DNA of 64,000 bases from an uncultured Clostridia bacterium (GCA_930990515.1 CAKNPS010000001.1:1-64000), one strand, 5' to 3'; shown: positions 32,349-41,732, counted from the first letter of the stretch. Notes: generated from the sequence alone by a model not told the origin. Numbers and translations: made by a program.

Positions 32349-33617
32349 ATGTTGAATTTTAATGTCCCTCTTGCTGAACGTATGAGAGCAAAAAATCTTG
32401 ACGAATTTGTTGGGCAAGAGCATATTGTTGGAAAGAATAAGTTGTTGACTAGGGCGATTGCCACAGGTAATGTTGGCAGTTTGATTTTTTATGGTCCGCC
32501 AGGAACTGGTAAGACAACTCTTGCAAACATTATTGCTAAAATGATGAACACCAACATTGAAAAATTAAATGCTGTTTCAAGTGGTGTTGCCGATGCCAAA
32601 GCAGTTATTGAAAGAGCAAGGTCAAATAAGGCTATGTTCAATAAAGACACTTATCTTCTTCTTGACGAATGTCATAGGTGGAGCAAGTCACAAAGTGATT
32701 GTGTTTTGCAGGCGATTGAAGAAGGAAGTATATTTTTCATTGGTTCAACAACTGAAAATCCATACACAAGTATGACAAGAGCGATTGTTTCAAGATGTAG
32801 TGTGTTTGAATTTAAAAAGGTTTCCGAAAAAGATGTTTTAAAAGTCATTAATAGAGCCTTGATTGACAAAGAAAATGGACTTGGGAACATCAATATCAAA
32901 ATGGACGAAGAAGCAAAGAAATATCTTGCCTTCATTTGTAATGGAGATGTTAGGGCAGCATTAAATGCCTTGGAACTTGCTGTTAAGTCAACCAAAATGA
33001 GCAAAGGTTACATTAGTATTACAAAGGAAGTAGTAAGTGAATGTTTAAACAAAAGACCACTTTCCATTGACGAATCTACATACTATGATTATCTTTCGGC
33101 ATTTTGCAAAAGCCTAAGGGGAAGTGACACTGAAGCAGCATTATATTATAGTCAAAGGCTGATTCAAGCAGGAATTGACCCGTTAATTATAACAAGGCGA
33201 ATGATTGCTCACGCATCGGAAGATATTGGTATGGCAGATTCAAATGCACTTTTAATGGCTTGCCTTGCAAATTACGCAGTTGAAAAAAATGGACCACCAG
33301 AGTGTTATTTAAACATTTCTCACGCCATAATATATTTATGTGAAGCGGAAAAATCTAACAGTGTGCTATTGGCAATGAAAAGAGCAGAAAAAGATGCCCA
33401 AGACGAGAGAGAAGACAATGTCCCAAATCATTTGAAAAATCATCCTAGCACAAACAAAGACGGACATGGGGCATATTTATATCCACACGATTATGGCGGA
33501 TATGTTGCTCAACAATACATGCCAGATAAATTAAAAAATAGGGTCTACTACGAGCCTAGCCAAAATGGCAAAGAAAAAAATATGATTAGAAAAAAGACTA
33601 GAAATGTAAAAAAATAA
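32349..33617 (+). CDS. rarA: Replication-associated recombination protein A (RarA/MgsA AAA+ ATPase)
   Basis: A clamp-loader-like ATPase acting at stalled replication forks. The 422-residue protein begins MLNFNVPLAERMRAKNLDEF, followed by VGQEHIVG, typical of RarA. Walker A is GPPGTGKTT (about 50-58), Walker B LLLDECHRW (about 104-112) and sensor 1 is IGSTTENPYTSM. The C-terminal part includes RPLSIDESTYYDYLSAFCKSLRG and the NYAVEKNG/ YLYPHDYGGYV signatures. I chose ATG 32349 over the upstream frame because of family length and the -10 box immediately before it. Confidence 0.95.
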   Translation: MLNFNVPLAERMRAKNLDEFVGQEHIVGKNKLLTRAIATGNVGSLIFYGPPGTGKTTLANIIAKMMNTNIEKLNAVSSGVADAKAVIERARSNKAMFNKDTYLLLDECHRWSKSQSDCVLQAIEEGSIFFIGSTTENPYTSMTRAIVSRCSVFEFKKVSEKDVLKVINRALIDKENGLGNINIKMDEEAKKYLAFICNGDVRAALNALELAVKSTKMSKGYISITKEVVSECLNKRPLSIDESTYYDYLSAFCKSLRGSDTEAALYYSQRLIQAGIDPLIITRRMIAHASEDIGMADSNALLMACLANYAVEKNGPPECYLNISHAIIYLCEAEKSNSVLLAMKRAEKDAQDEREDNVPNHLKNHPSTNKDGHGAYLYPHDYGGYVAQQYMPDKLKNRVYYEPSQNGKEKNMIRKKTRNVKK

Positions 33618-33627
33618 GGAGAGAGTT

Positions 33628-34602
33628 ATGTTTGGAAGAAGAGCAGACGGACGCAGAGTTAAAAATTTGATGGTCATTGAAAAGGCTGGACCTTTCTTTA
33701 TGCCAGAAAGAATTGATGGTGTAAATTTATATAAGCAGGCGATTCGATGTAAACCACTTGACGAATTTATTTTGAAAGAACGACAAGAGAACGGAGTTCA
33801 TTTTAACTACACCGAAATTTTGATTGCGGCTTGTGTCAGAATGATTTATGAACGACCAAAAACAAATCGTTTCATTGTTAATTGCCAAATTTATCAAAGA
33901 AACGAAATTACTGTTTCTATGGCTGTTAAACCTAGACTTACTGATGATGCTGATGAGATTACATTAAAATTCCACTTCACTGGTAGAGAAAATATTTATG
34001 AAGTGAAGAAAATTGTTGATGATGAAATTGCTCGTAACATCGGTAAAAATGCGACAACTGTTCACGAAACAACTAAGGCTGCTGGAGTTCTTGGTAAAAT
34101 GCCATATTGGATGTTCAAGGTGGCTATGAAAATTATTAGATTTTTTGATAGATATGGTCTACTTCCAAAATCTCTTATTGATGCCAGTCCTTTCCATACT
34201 TCCATTTTTGTTACTGACCTTAAAAGCATTAAACTTGGAAAAGTTTATCACCATCTTTATAACTTTGGAACAACCACAATGTTTGGGGCATTAGGTAAAG
34301 TGGAATATGTGCCAGTGAGTGATAGAGATGGAAACATAAGAACAGAAAAAATTATGGAACTTGGACTTTCCCTTGATGAAAGAGTTGCCGATGGTCTTTA
34401 CTATGGCAATAGTGTTCGACTTCTTACAAAGTATCTTGATAATCCAGAAGTTTTAAAACAATCTATTGCCGAAGAAGAAGTTAAAGGTAAAGGTAAAAAA
34501 ATGTCTCAAAAGAAGTTGGAAAAAAAGGAAAGAAGATTACAAAAGAAAAAAGAAAGAATGGAGAAAAAAATTGCCAAAAACAATAAATTAATTGCTGCTT
34601 AG
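33628..34602 (+). CDS. 2-oxoacid dehydrogenase E2-like acyltransferase-fold protein, catalytic His replaced
   Basis: A 324-residue protein with the fold of the E2 catalytic domain/chloramphenicol acetyltransferase: NYTEILIAACVRMIYERPKTNRFIVN (read in two parts around residues 55-80), SPFHTSIFVTDLKSI (about 187-201) and the C-terminal LGLSLDERVADG (about 246-256). In active enzymes this last motif is DHRxxDG with catalytic histidine; here it is DERVADG, with glutamate at 251. There is no lipoyl or peripheral-subunit domain. A lysine-rich coiled tail (290-324) follows. AAGGAGAG precedes the ATG, ten bases after rarA, so the two are co-transcribed. Function unknown; probably not a classical acyltransferase. 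Confidence 0.72.
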   Translation: MFGRRADGRRVKNLMVIEKAGPFFMPERIDGVNLYKQAIRCKPLDEFILKERQENGVHFNYTEILIAACVRMIYERPKTNRFIVNCQIYQRNEITVSMAVKPRLTDDADEITLKFHFTGRENIYEVKKIVDDEIARNIGKNATTVHETTKAAGVLGKMPYWMFKVAMKIIRFFDRYGLLPKSLIDASPFHTSIFVTDLKSIKLGKVYHHLYNFGTTTMFGALGKVEYVPVSDRDGNIRTEKIMELGLSLDERVADGLYYGNSVRLLTKYLDNPEVLKQSIAEEEVKGKGKKMSQKKLEKKERRLQKKKERMEKKIAKNNKLIAA

Positions 34603-34617
34603 TCAGCAATTTTTTTA
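34591..34617 (+). terminator. Terminator after the E2-like gene
   Basis: ATTGCTG (34591-34597) and CAGCAAT (34604-34610) with a six-base loop that contains the stop codon, then seven T. Confidence 0.88.
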
Positions 34618-34928
34618 TAAAGACATAAACAACACGAAAAAATTATATTTTTTTTAATAGATATTTTATATTAAATTCAAAATAATTAAATAAATAATTA
34701 ACTTTTTAAAAATATTGTTTTATTTATTTCTTTTAATTATTAAAATTACCTAAAAATTCCATATTATGCAGTAATAAATGTTTTTTAATGAATTTTTATT
34801 AATTATTTAATTTAATTAATTTTTGACATTTTTCTTTATTTTTCGACTTTTTGACGCCATTTTGACGGCAAATTTTTTAAATTTGTAAAATATTGTAAAA
34901 ATATTTAGAAAAAAGATGTCACATTAGT

Positions 34929-34957
34929 TTGACTATCAAATTTTTTATTTTTATAAT
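34929..34957 (+). promoter_or_regulatory. Consensus promoter of the HTH-like gene at 34988
   Basis: TTGACT (34929-34934) and TATAAT (34952-34957) with a 17-base spacer. The 34618-34928 stretch before it is very AT-rich, with repeated TTTGAC motifs near 34822-34873, and no gene. Confidence 0.78.
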
Positions 34958-34987
34958 CTCTATTGTTTTGCAAAGGAGATTGTTGAT

Positions 34988-35515
34988 ATGAAGGAAAATT
35001 GTTGGTCTAAAACATTGTTAGGGGTGTATAATTATTTAGAAACGATTGCGGGTGCGATTGATAAAATCACTATGAAAACAGCTTTAAATTCTTTTCAATT
35101 TTCTAAAAATAATTATGAAAAAAACAATGTCTATAACATTTCAAACAAACTAATTGATTTGTCGGAAAGAAAAATCACTTTAATTAATCTTAAAATTTTG
35201 ATTGAAGAGTGCTTGAAAAATTTGGCAAAATCTGATGCATTAATTTTGATTGCAAGATATATAAACAAGCAAAAGATTGGAGATATTGCTTTAAAACATA
35301 GTTTAAGTAATCGCACCATTTTTAGAAAATTGAACACCGCGGAAGGCAAATTTATGAATGCTCTTATAAGATTGGGTTATAACACTTTGCGTCTTAAAAA
35401 TATGCTCAAAAACGAGCATTGGATTTTAAATTACTATGAAAGCCTTGCTTCTAAAAATGGTAAAGAAGATTTTGTTCTTGAAAATGTTTCTCTTGAAAAA
35501 GTTGTGGCTTTATAG
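34988..35515 (+). CDS. Unknown 175-residue protein with possible HTH
   Basis: A mostly helical, basic protein. Residues 95-125 (KQKIGDIALKHSLSNRTIFRKL) look like a sigma-region-4 or ArpU-type helix-turn-helix, in which IGDIALKHSLS would be the first helix and NRTIFRKL the recognition helix. No full sigma factor is present. AAAGGAG precedes the ATG. It overlaps the convergent gene at 35510 by six bases. It lies upstream of the lone terminase, and phage late-gene regulators have this size, so a phage origin is conceivable but unproven. Confidence 0.7.
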   Translation: MKENCWSKTLLGVYNYLETIAGAIDKITMKTALNSFQFSKNNYEKNNVYNISNKLIDLSERKITLINLKILIEECLKNLAKSDALILIARYINKQKIGDIALKHSLSNRTIFRKLNTAEGKFMNALIRLGYNTLRLKNMLKNEHWILNYYESLASKNGKEDFVLENVSLEKVVAL

Positions 35516-36277
35516 GTCTTTATCGTCAAATTCAAAATAGTCGCCGTGCTGAACTTTTCGTATTCCTTTTTTGGCTTTATTTTGCTTGTTCATTTTTGAT
35601 GGCTTGATTAAGAAAAATAAGATGAAAACACTTGGAACTAAAATCGATATGATAAGCAGAATTTTTGTGCCAGTCGAAAGTGCGGAAAATTCTTCTCCAT
35701 TTGTTGTTGCAGTGAACACATCTTCACTTATTTCTTCAAAAGTTTCCGTGTTTATGGTGATTTCTGGTTGTGAACTTGCCACACCAGAATAGAAATAGCC
35801 TTTGATGTTTTCGCCATTATAGACTGTGCTACAGTAATACCAAATGTTTGTTAAGTCCGCCACTTCTTCGCCTTCTATAGTTCCATAAAAATTGAAAGTT
35901 TGTTCTTTACTGAAACTTTGGATTAATGCTGATGTTGTCTCTGGGGAGTCATATAGGTCAAATTCAGCATAGTTTGTGAATGTTGCATTGAAATAAGGAT
36001 TATTTGGTTGGCCGTTCATTAATGTGACATCACTTTTTTTGACATAACCTTCCATATCTTTATATACTGCGGTGAAAAATTCATCGTCTTCGATGCCTGT
36101 GACTTGCACAAAGTAGGAATATGGCAGTTGAAAAAGGGTGCTTGACGAATTTGCTTCGTCATAAAAATAAACTGTTCCATTTTTTACTTTTCCATAATAG
36201 GAGCTGGCGGCTTCTGCAATTTGTGGAACTTGAAAAAACATTATAAACAAAATTAAAATTATTGATAACTTTTTCAT
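35510..36277 (-). CDS. Exported SH3-like protein with C-terminal membrane anchor
   Basis: A 255-residue protein with a signal peptide (1-23, ending AEAA), two SH3b-like beta modules (about 25-85: GKVKNGTVYFYDEAN...FVQVTGI; about 97-165: FDLYDSPETTSALIQSFSKEQ...WYYCSTVYNGENIKGYF) and one membrane helix (about 206-226), followed by a basic cytoplasmic tail. SH3b domains in such proteins usually contact peptidoglycan. Function unknown; it is not an enzyme by sequence. The start ATG (complement of 36275-36277) has only a weak upstream ribosome site. Confidence 0.72.
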   Translation of the reverse strand: MKKLSIILILFIMFFQVPQIAEAASSYYGKVKNGTVYFYDEANSSSTLFQLPYSYFVQVTGIEDDEFFTAVYKDMEGYVKKSDVTLMNGQPNNPYFNATFTNYAEFDLYDSPETTSALIQSFSKEQTFNFYGTIEGEEVADLTNIWYYCSTVYNGENIKGYFYSGVASSQPEITINTETFEEISEDVFTATTNGEEFSALSTGTKILLIISILVPSVFILFFLIKPSKMNKQNKAKKGIRKVQHGDYFEFDDKDL

Positions 36278-36372
36278 ATCTTCATTTTAGAAGATTTTTC
36301 TTTAATGCTATTAAAAGAAAATTGTCACAAATTTTGTTTATTTATATCTTTTTGTATTTTAAAAGGTGAGAG

Positions 36373-37788
36373 ATGAAAGAAATTATTGAAAACATTAAAA
36401 AAATTGAAAATGAACTTGGAAATAGAAAAAAATTACCAATTTTTTTATATAACAAAGGAAAAATTGTGCATAAAAAACAAATTTTATTTCATAAATGCAA
36501 AAAAAGAAATCGTTGGGTTTTCGGTGGTAATCGCTCTGGGAAAACTGAATGTGGAGCGGTGGAAGTTGTCTATCTTGCTTGCGGAATTCACCCTTACAAG
36601 AAAAATAAATTGACAGATGGTTGGGTGGTATCGCTGTCAAGACAAGTTCAACGCGATGTGGCACAAAAGAAAATTCTTCAATATTTGCCAGAGCATTACA
36701 TCGAAAAAGTCGTGATGCTTTCGGGTGCTCAAGGAAGTTTAGAAAGTGGAATAATTGATTTTATTGTTGTTAAAAGTGAAGTCGGTGGCTTCAGTAAAAT
36801 CGGTTTTCGGACTTGCGACCAAGGACGAGAAAAATTTCAGGGAGCAAGTTTAGATTATGTTTGGTTTGACGAAGAACCACCTTATGATATATATCAAGAG
36901 TGTCGCATGAGAATTTTGGACAAATGTGGAGAAATTTTTGGGACAATGACACCATTAAAGGGGCTTACTTGGGTTTATAATCAAATTTATTTAAACGAAA
37001 ATAATGACAAAGAAGTTTGGTATGAAGAAATGGAGTGGGCAGATAATCCATATCTTTCAAAAGACGAAATTGAGAGTATGACAAAAAGTATGTCACAAGA
37101 TGAAATTGAAAGTCGGCGTTATGGAAAATTTCGTGCTACAAGCGGGCTTGTCTATCCTGAATTTGACGAAAATGTCAATGTCATTGAGCCATTTCAAGTG
37201 CCTAAAGAGTGGCAAGATACAATTTCCATTGACCCAGGGCTTCATAATCCGCTTTCTGCTCATTTTTATTGTGTAGATTTTGATGGCAATGTTTATGTCG
37301 TTGCTGAGCATTACGAAGCTGAAAAAGATGTTACTTACCACGCAAACAAAATAAAAGAAATTGCCGACAAATTAGATTGGAAAAGAAATAGTGCTGGAAA
37401 ACTTACCGCATTGATTGACCCTGCGGCAAGTCAAAAAACATTGTCAAGTGAAAAAACTGTTGTGGAACTTTTTAATGATAATGGGATAATTGTGAACACC
37501 AAAGTCAATAAAGATATGTTCACTGGTATTGCCACAGTAAAATCGTATCTTAAAAGTGCAGATGGAAGAACTAAACTTTTTATTTTTAAAAATTGTGTGA
37601 ATTTAATTCGAGAAATTAAGTCGTATTGGTGGGGAGATGGAGATAATCCTATAAAAAAAGACGACCATTCGCTTGATGAGTTACGCTATTATTTAATGAC
37701 TAAACCAAAAAATATTTTCCACGCAAAAAAGACAGAAATTCAAAAAGATAAGGAAAGATTGGCAAAAATGCTTAAATTTAACAAATAA
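36373..37788 (+). CDS. Phage-type terminase large subunit (orphan)
   Basis: TerL enzymes package and cut phage DNA. The 471-residue protein has Walker A GGNRSGKT (51-58), Walker B VWFDEEP (163-169), the motif III GTMTPLKG (about 190) and an RNase H-like nuclease domain with ISIDPGLHNP (D287), LIDPAAS (about 352) and DDHSLDELRYYL near 443. All key acidic residues appear present. AAGGTGAG precedes the ATG. No portal, capsid, small terminase or tail gene is nearby, so this is either a prophage relic or a domesticated copy. Its base composition matches the surroundings. Confidence 0.88.
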   Translation: MKEIIENIKKIENELGNRKKLPIFLYNKGKIVHKKQILFHKCKKRNRWVFGGNRSGKTECGAVEVVYLACGIHPYKKNKLTDGWVVSLSRQVQRDVAQKKILQYLPEHYIEKVVMLSGAQGSLESGIIDFIVVKSEVGGFSKIGFRTCDQGREKFQGASLDYVWFDEEPPYDIYQECRMRILDKCGEIFGTMTPLKGLTWVYNQIYLNENNDKEVWYEEMEWADNPYLSKDEIESMTKSMSQDEIESRRYGKFRATSGLVYPEFDENVNVIEPFQVPKEWQDTISIDPGLHNPLSAHFYCVDFDGNVYVVAEHYEAEKDVTYHANKIKEIADKLDWKRNSAGKLTALIDPAASQKTLSSEKTVVELFNDNGIIVNTKVNKDMFTGIATVKSYLKSADGRTKLFIFKNCVNLIREIKSYWWGDGDNPIKKDDHSLDELRYYLMTKPKNIFHAKKTEIQKDKERLAKMLKFNK

Positions 37789-37870
37789 ATATATTTATTT
37801 ATAAATAATTTGTAAATCTATTTGGAAAAATAACTTAAATTGTGTTAAATTAAAGTATAGAGGGAAAATT

Positions 37871-40309
37871 ATGAAAAAGTCTATTTCTTTTATAAGTTTA
37901 CTTCTTTGCCTTCCACTTTTAGTTTGTGGTTTATTTTTTATTACAAATTTAAATTCAAATTCTTCTGTTTCTGCAGAAGGTTCTACAATTTATCTTGCAA
38001 ATGCATCAGGAAACGGAAATGTTGCTTTTACTGAATTTATTGACAATTATGAAACTAATACCAATTATCACAATGCCAATGTTGTTTTAACTGAAGATAT
38101 TGATTTGCAAGGAAATTTTTTTACAAATACTATTGGTTCGGTGACACATCCATTTACTGGGACATTTGATGGGAGAGGATATTCAATTTCAAACTTTACC
38201 TACGAAGACCAAAGCGAAACACTTGCAAACAATTCTTATGTTGGTATTTTTGGCTATACAGATGGGGCAACAATCAAAAATTTACAGGTTTCTGGAACTT
38301 TTGCAGTTACTTTACATAATTCGGCAGATGTAAGTCTTGGTATCCTTTTAGGTTATGGAATAAACACAAAGATTGATATGTGTTTAGTCAATGCTACATT
38401 TAGAACTTTAAATGTTCAAACGATAGATAATGAACCTACATATTTTAAAAATTTAAATTTTGGTGGGATTGCAGGTTCTTTACAAGGGAATTCTTCTATA
38501 ACATACACAATTTCTCGCCCAGCAAGTTTACCAAATATAAATTTAAACAGTCTTTATTCAGACATCGTGAAAATTGGTGGAATTGTTGGAAATTTAGATT
38601 CTTCTTCAATCGTTTTCTCTGTAAGTCAAACATCTATCACAATGAATATTGATGAAAACTATCTTGGGAATGTTTATGTCGGCGGAATTGTTGGTTATGT
38701 AAGTCAATATTCTTCAAAAATAATAAATTGTGTTACCGAAACTTCTTTGAATGTTTCAAGTAACATTGCCACTGTTGGAAGAATTGGGGGAGTTATTTCT
38801 TATCCTTCACCACTAAGTTATAACATTTCTAACATTTATTACTATACAGATGGGACATCATTTTTTGATACTTTTGGAAATAAAGCTGACTATGCTTTAA
38901 CAAATGCAGAAGCAAATTTAGTTTCAGAAACTTCAACCATTCAACGATTTTCAGGCGGAATTCAAGCATACTTTTCAACAAAATCTTGGAATGTTTTAGT
39001 GGGCGAAGATTGGGACTTTGTAAATATTTGGAGAACAGCAGAACAAAACATCAATTTACAAGCATTTATTGATAATTTTGTTTTGACTGTTGATGATAGT
39101 ATAAATAACGTTTTTGAAATTGCAACAACTTTTGAAGAATCATATCGTTATGATGATGTTGCTTCTTTTACTTTTCAATTTATATCTTCTGAAGATAATC
39201 AAGTGACAGCAAATTTCTATAGATTATCAAGTTTAACCTTGGGAAATACTACAGTTGGAAATTTTAAATACGATGAAGACACTGGTAATTATTCCTTATC
39301 TAATGCTCCTGGGTATGATAGAATTTCAATGACTGGTCCAGAAGTGGTTGAAGGTTTAGTTCAATACACAATAATAATTTCTGGAATTACATCAAATTAT
39401 CGTGGAAACTATAGTGTGAATATATCGCCAGTAGAATTTAGGGGAGAATTTACATATCGACTTTATGATGAAGATGACCATGGAGATTTAGTTTTGATTG
39501 AAGAAGAATCTCCGACAGAGTGTTATGTATATTACACCAATGGTGACCAAGATGCTAGATATATTACAATTAATGACCTTACCTATGGCTATACTGCAAC
39601 AATTTCAACTCGTCCAAACACCACGTCACTTTATGCATTTCGTGGCTGGTATTTAGTTGGAGCTGGCGAAGATGGAGAAGATTTATGTATATCTGAAGAC
39701 ACAGAAAATCCTTCTAGAACTTTAACAATGGTTTTTGGTCAAGGCTATTTTGTAGATGATTTTGAAGTTTATGCTCGCTATGTATCTGATTCTTGTGATA
39801 TAACATTTGTTATTGATGAAGGTGTAAATCAAGTAATTTTAGGTAGCGACCAATATATAATTGATACAACAGATACTCAAATTTCCATTTTTAAACAATT
39901 AACAGAACTTCGTATGCAACTTTATCTTGAACCTAATTATAACTTTGATGCAGAAACTTTTATGGAAAACTTAAACACTTACAATCTTGACGATGTGACT
40001 ATTGATTTCTGCACTATGATAGGTGATGGACCAACAACTCTTGAAGATGGGCGAGTGCTCTATGAATTTAACCTAAATTTGGCAAATCTAAACACTACAG
40101 ACTATGGCGATAGATTTTCCATTACATTTTCAACCGAACACGATGATAGTGGCGACAATACACTCATTTGGATTATTGTAGGCTCAGTTGCAGGTGGGTT
40201 ATTGTTAATTGGGCTTATCATTTTGATTGTTGTTTTGGTTAAACGCCGTGGCATTGGTGGTGGCGGTGGAAAAATTAAGTCATCATTCAAAAAGGGAATG
40301 TATTATTAA
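37871..40309 (+). CDS. Surface protein with GLUG-type repeats, InlB-like region and C-terminal membrane anchor
   Basis: An 812-residue exported protein. A signal peptide covers about 1-35. Residues 90-330 form a right-handed beta-helix region with GLUG-type motifs: FTGTFDGRGYSISNF, SYVGIFGYTDGATIKNLQ, FGGIAGSLQGNSS, VYVGGIVGYVSQYS. Residues about 520-625 resemble an InlB B-repeat (YRLYDEDDHGD...YAFRGWYLVGAGED). Residues 765-790 are a membrane helix followed by a basic, glycine-rich tail. Such proteins act as adhesins or wall-associated surface proteins. AGAGGGAA precedes the ATG. It is related in its repeats to the giant protein at 59773. Confidence 0.83.
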   Translation: MKKSISFISLLLCLPLLVCGLFFITNLNSNSSVSAEGSTIYLANASGNGNVAFTEFIDNYETNTNYHNANVVLTEDIDLQGNFFTNTIGSVTHPFTGTFDGRGYSISNFTYEDQSETLANNSYVGIFGYTDGATIKNLQVSGTFAVTLHNSADVSLGILLGYGINTKIDMCLVNATFRTLNVQTIDNEPTYFKNLNFGGIAGSLQGNSSITYTISRPASLPNINLNSLYSDIVKIGGIVGNLDSSSIVFSVSQTSITMNIDENYLGNVYVGGIVGYVSQYSSKIINCVTETSLNVSSNIATVGRIGGVISYPSPLSYNISNIYYYTDGTSFFDTFGNKADYALTNAEANLVSETSTIQRFSGGIQAYFSTKSWNVLVGEDWDFVNIWRTAEQNINLQAFIDNFVLTVDDSINNVFEIATTFEESYRYDDVASFTFQFISSEDNQVTANFYRLSSLTLGNTTVGNFKYDEDTGNYSLSNAPGYDRISMTGPEVVEGLVQYTIIISGITSNYRGNYSVNISPVEFRGEFTYRLYDEDDHGDLVLIEEESPTECYVYYTNGDQDARYITINDLTYGYTATISTRPNTTSLYAFRGWYLVGAGEDGEDLCISEDTENPSRTLTMVFGQGYFVDDFEVYARYVSDSCDITFVIDEGVNQVILGSDQYIIDTTDTQISIFKQLTELRMQLYLEPNYNFDAETFMENLNTYNLDDVTIDFCTMIGDGPTTLEDGRVLYEFNLNLANLNTTDYGDRFSITFSTEHDDSGDNTLIWIIVGSVAGGLLLIGLIILIVVLVKRRGIGGGGGKIKSSFKKGMYY

Positions 40310-40317
40310 TAAGTAAA

Positions 40318-40351
40318 AAAATAAAATGCTTTAATTAGCATTTTATTTTTT
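40318..40351. terminator. Bidirectional terminator between convergent surface-protein and glycosyltransferase genes
   Basis: AAATAAAATGCT (40319-40330), loop TTAATT, AGCATTTTATTT (40337-40348), followed by T. It overlaps the stop of the minus-strand glycosyltransferase. Confidence 0.85.
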
Positions 40352-41539
40352 ATTTAGATTATTTTTTCTTTTAAAAGTTTCAATTGTTTTTTTGTATTCT
40401 TCTAAATAACTTTGAGTTACAATTTCCCAAGATTTAGGAATTGTATTTTTAGCATTTTCACCAATAGATTTAAGGTCATATTTATTATCGAGAATTTCAA
40501 TAATTTTGTTTGCAATCTCTTCTTTATCGTTTGCTGTGATGAAACCATTTTCATTATTTATAATTCTTTCTGCTCCGCCAGTTTTTTCAACAACTAAACT
40601 TGGAACAGAGTTAAAAGCGGCTTCGACAATTGTTAAAGGGTCATTATCACTTAATGAAGAGAAGAAAAATAAATCTGATTGTTTATAAATAGAAAATAGT
40701 AATTTTGTATCATTGACTTGACCTAAAAATTTTACATTGTTTTCTATTTCAAGACTTTTTGCAATCTTTTTAAATTTTTGCATTTCTTTTCCATCACCAA
40801 CAAGTAAAAATAGAAATTTTTTATTAGTTAGTTCTTTCACTCTTTTTATAACTTCAAGTTGAAATGCAATATTTTTTTCTTCAATTATTCTTCCGACATA
40901 TAAAAGAACAAAGGTATCATCATCTATATTATAATAATTTCGTATATAGTTTTTATCAAAAAGTTCCGTTTCTTTAAAATTTGTTCCATTTTTGATGACA
41001 ACAATATCAGATTTAACACCAAGCGATATGATTTGATTTTTCATATAATTTGAAACAGCAATCACTTTATCGCATTTATTCATTTGTTTAACAACATATT
41101 TAAGAGCAATGTTTCGTATAAATTTTGGCATTTGCCTTGTATAGATGTAAAGATAATTTGTATGCACACTTGTTACAACGGGAACATTAAATTTCTTTCT
41201 TAATTTAAAGGCATAATTAAGCAAAGCATATTTTGTTTGGCAGTGAATTATGTCTAACTTGAGTTTTTCAACTTCTTTACGGAATTTTCTGTTGCATATT
41301 GCTAAATACGATTCGTTAAATATTCTTATTGAATTACATCGATATACTTTATATGGCAGATTTGAATCAGAAAACTCGGCATATTTTTTGTTTTTTATTT
41401 TTGGGGCACATAAAAAAGCATTGTTATCCTTAATGAGTTCTCTCATAGAATAATCTATAACTTTTTCTCTTCCGCCCATTGTTGGAAAAAAGGAATCACT
41501 AAACATTGCTATATTTAATTTATTCTCTTCATTTAACAT
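40343..41539 (-). CDS. Group 1 (GT4) glycosyltransferase
   Basis: A 398-residue GT-B glycosyltransferase. N-terminal IAMFSDSFFPTMGGREKVI and HCQTKYALLNYAF are typical of acceptor domains; the C-terminal domain has LLYVGRIIEEKNIAFQLEVI (about 215), FLGQVNDTKLLFSIY and FSSLSDNDPLTIVEAAFNS with the EX7E motif (EAAFNSVPSLVVE, about 315-327). It resembles diacylglycerol glucosyltransferases that make membrane glycolipids, but acceptor choice cannot be read. I moved the start to 41539, where TTGGAG is well spaced; the longer frame begins in AT-rich non-coding sequence. Confidence 0.88.
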   Translation of the reverse strand: MLNEENKLNIAMFSDSFFPTMGGREKVIDYSMRELIKDNNAFLCAPKIKNKKYAEFSDSNLPYKVYRCNSIRIFNESYLAICNRKFRKEVEKLKLDIIHCQTKYALLNYAFKLRKKFNVPVVTSVHTNYLYIYTRQMPKFIRNIALKYVVKQMNKCDKVIAVSNYMKNQIISLGVKSDIVVIKNGTNFKETELFDKNYIRNYYNIDDDTFVLLYVGRIIEEKNIAFQLEVIKRVKELTNKKFLFLLVGDGKEMQKFKKIAKSLEIENNVKFLGQVNDTKLLFSIYKQSDLFFFSSLSDNDPLTIVEAAFNSVPSLVVEKTGGAERIINNENGFITANDKEEIANKIIEILDNKYDLKSIGENAKNTIPKSWEIVTQSYLEEYKKTIETFKRKNNLNKK

Positions 41540-41639
41540 ATAAACTCCAATATAAGGATATATTAACATATTTAGTTTATATATCAAAGCAATTTTGATA
41601 TAAATAATAATATGTTTTAGTTTATATTAATTTAAATAT

Positions 41640-41668
41640 TTGACAAAATAGAATAATAATTATATAAT
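41640..41668 (+). promoter_or_regulatory. Promoter of tRNA-Thr
   Basis: TTGACA (41640-41645) and TATAAT (41663-41668), both perfect, with a 17-base spacer, about 65 bases upstream of the tRNA. Confidence 0.88.
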
Positions 41669-41732
41669 AAACTAGTTTATTTAAATTGAAATTTAAGAAA
41701 ACAAATAAACAATCATCAAAAATTTGTTTTTT

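Noticed and set aside
34618..34928. Repeated TTTGAC motifs before the HTH-like gene as a regulatory array
   Set aside because: Spacing is irregular and the region is so AT-rich that such hexamers are expected by chance; only the last, with TATAAT at 17 bases, is kept as a promoter.
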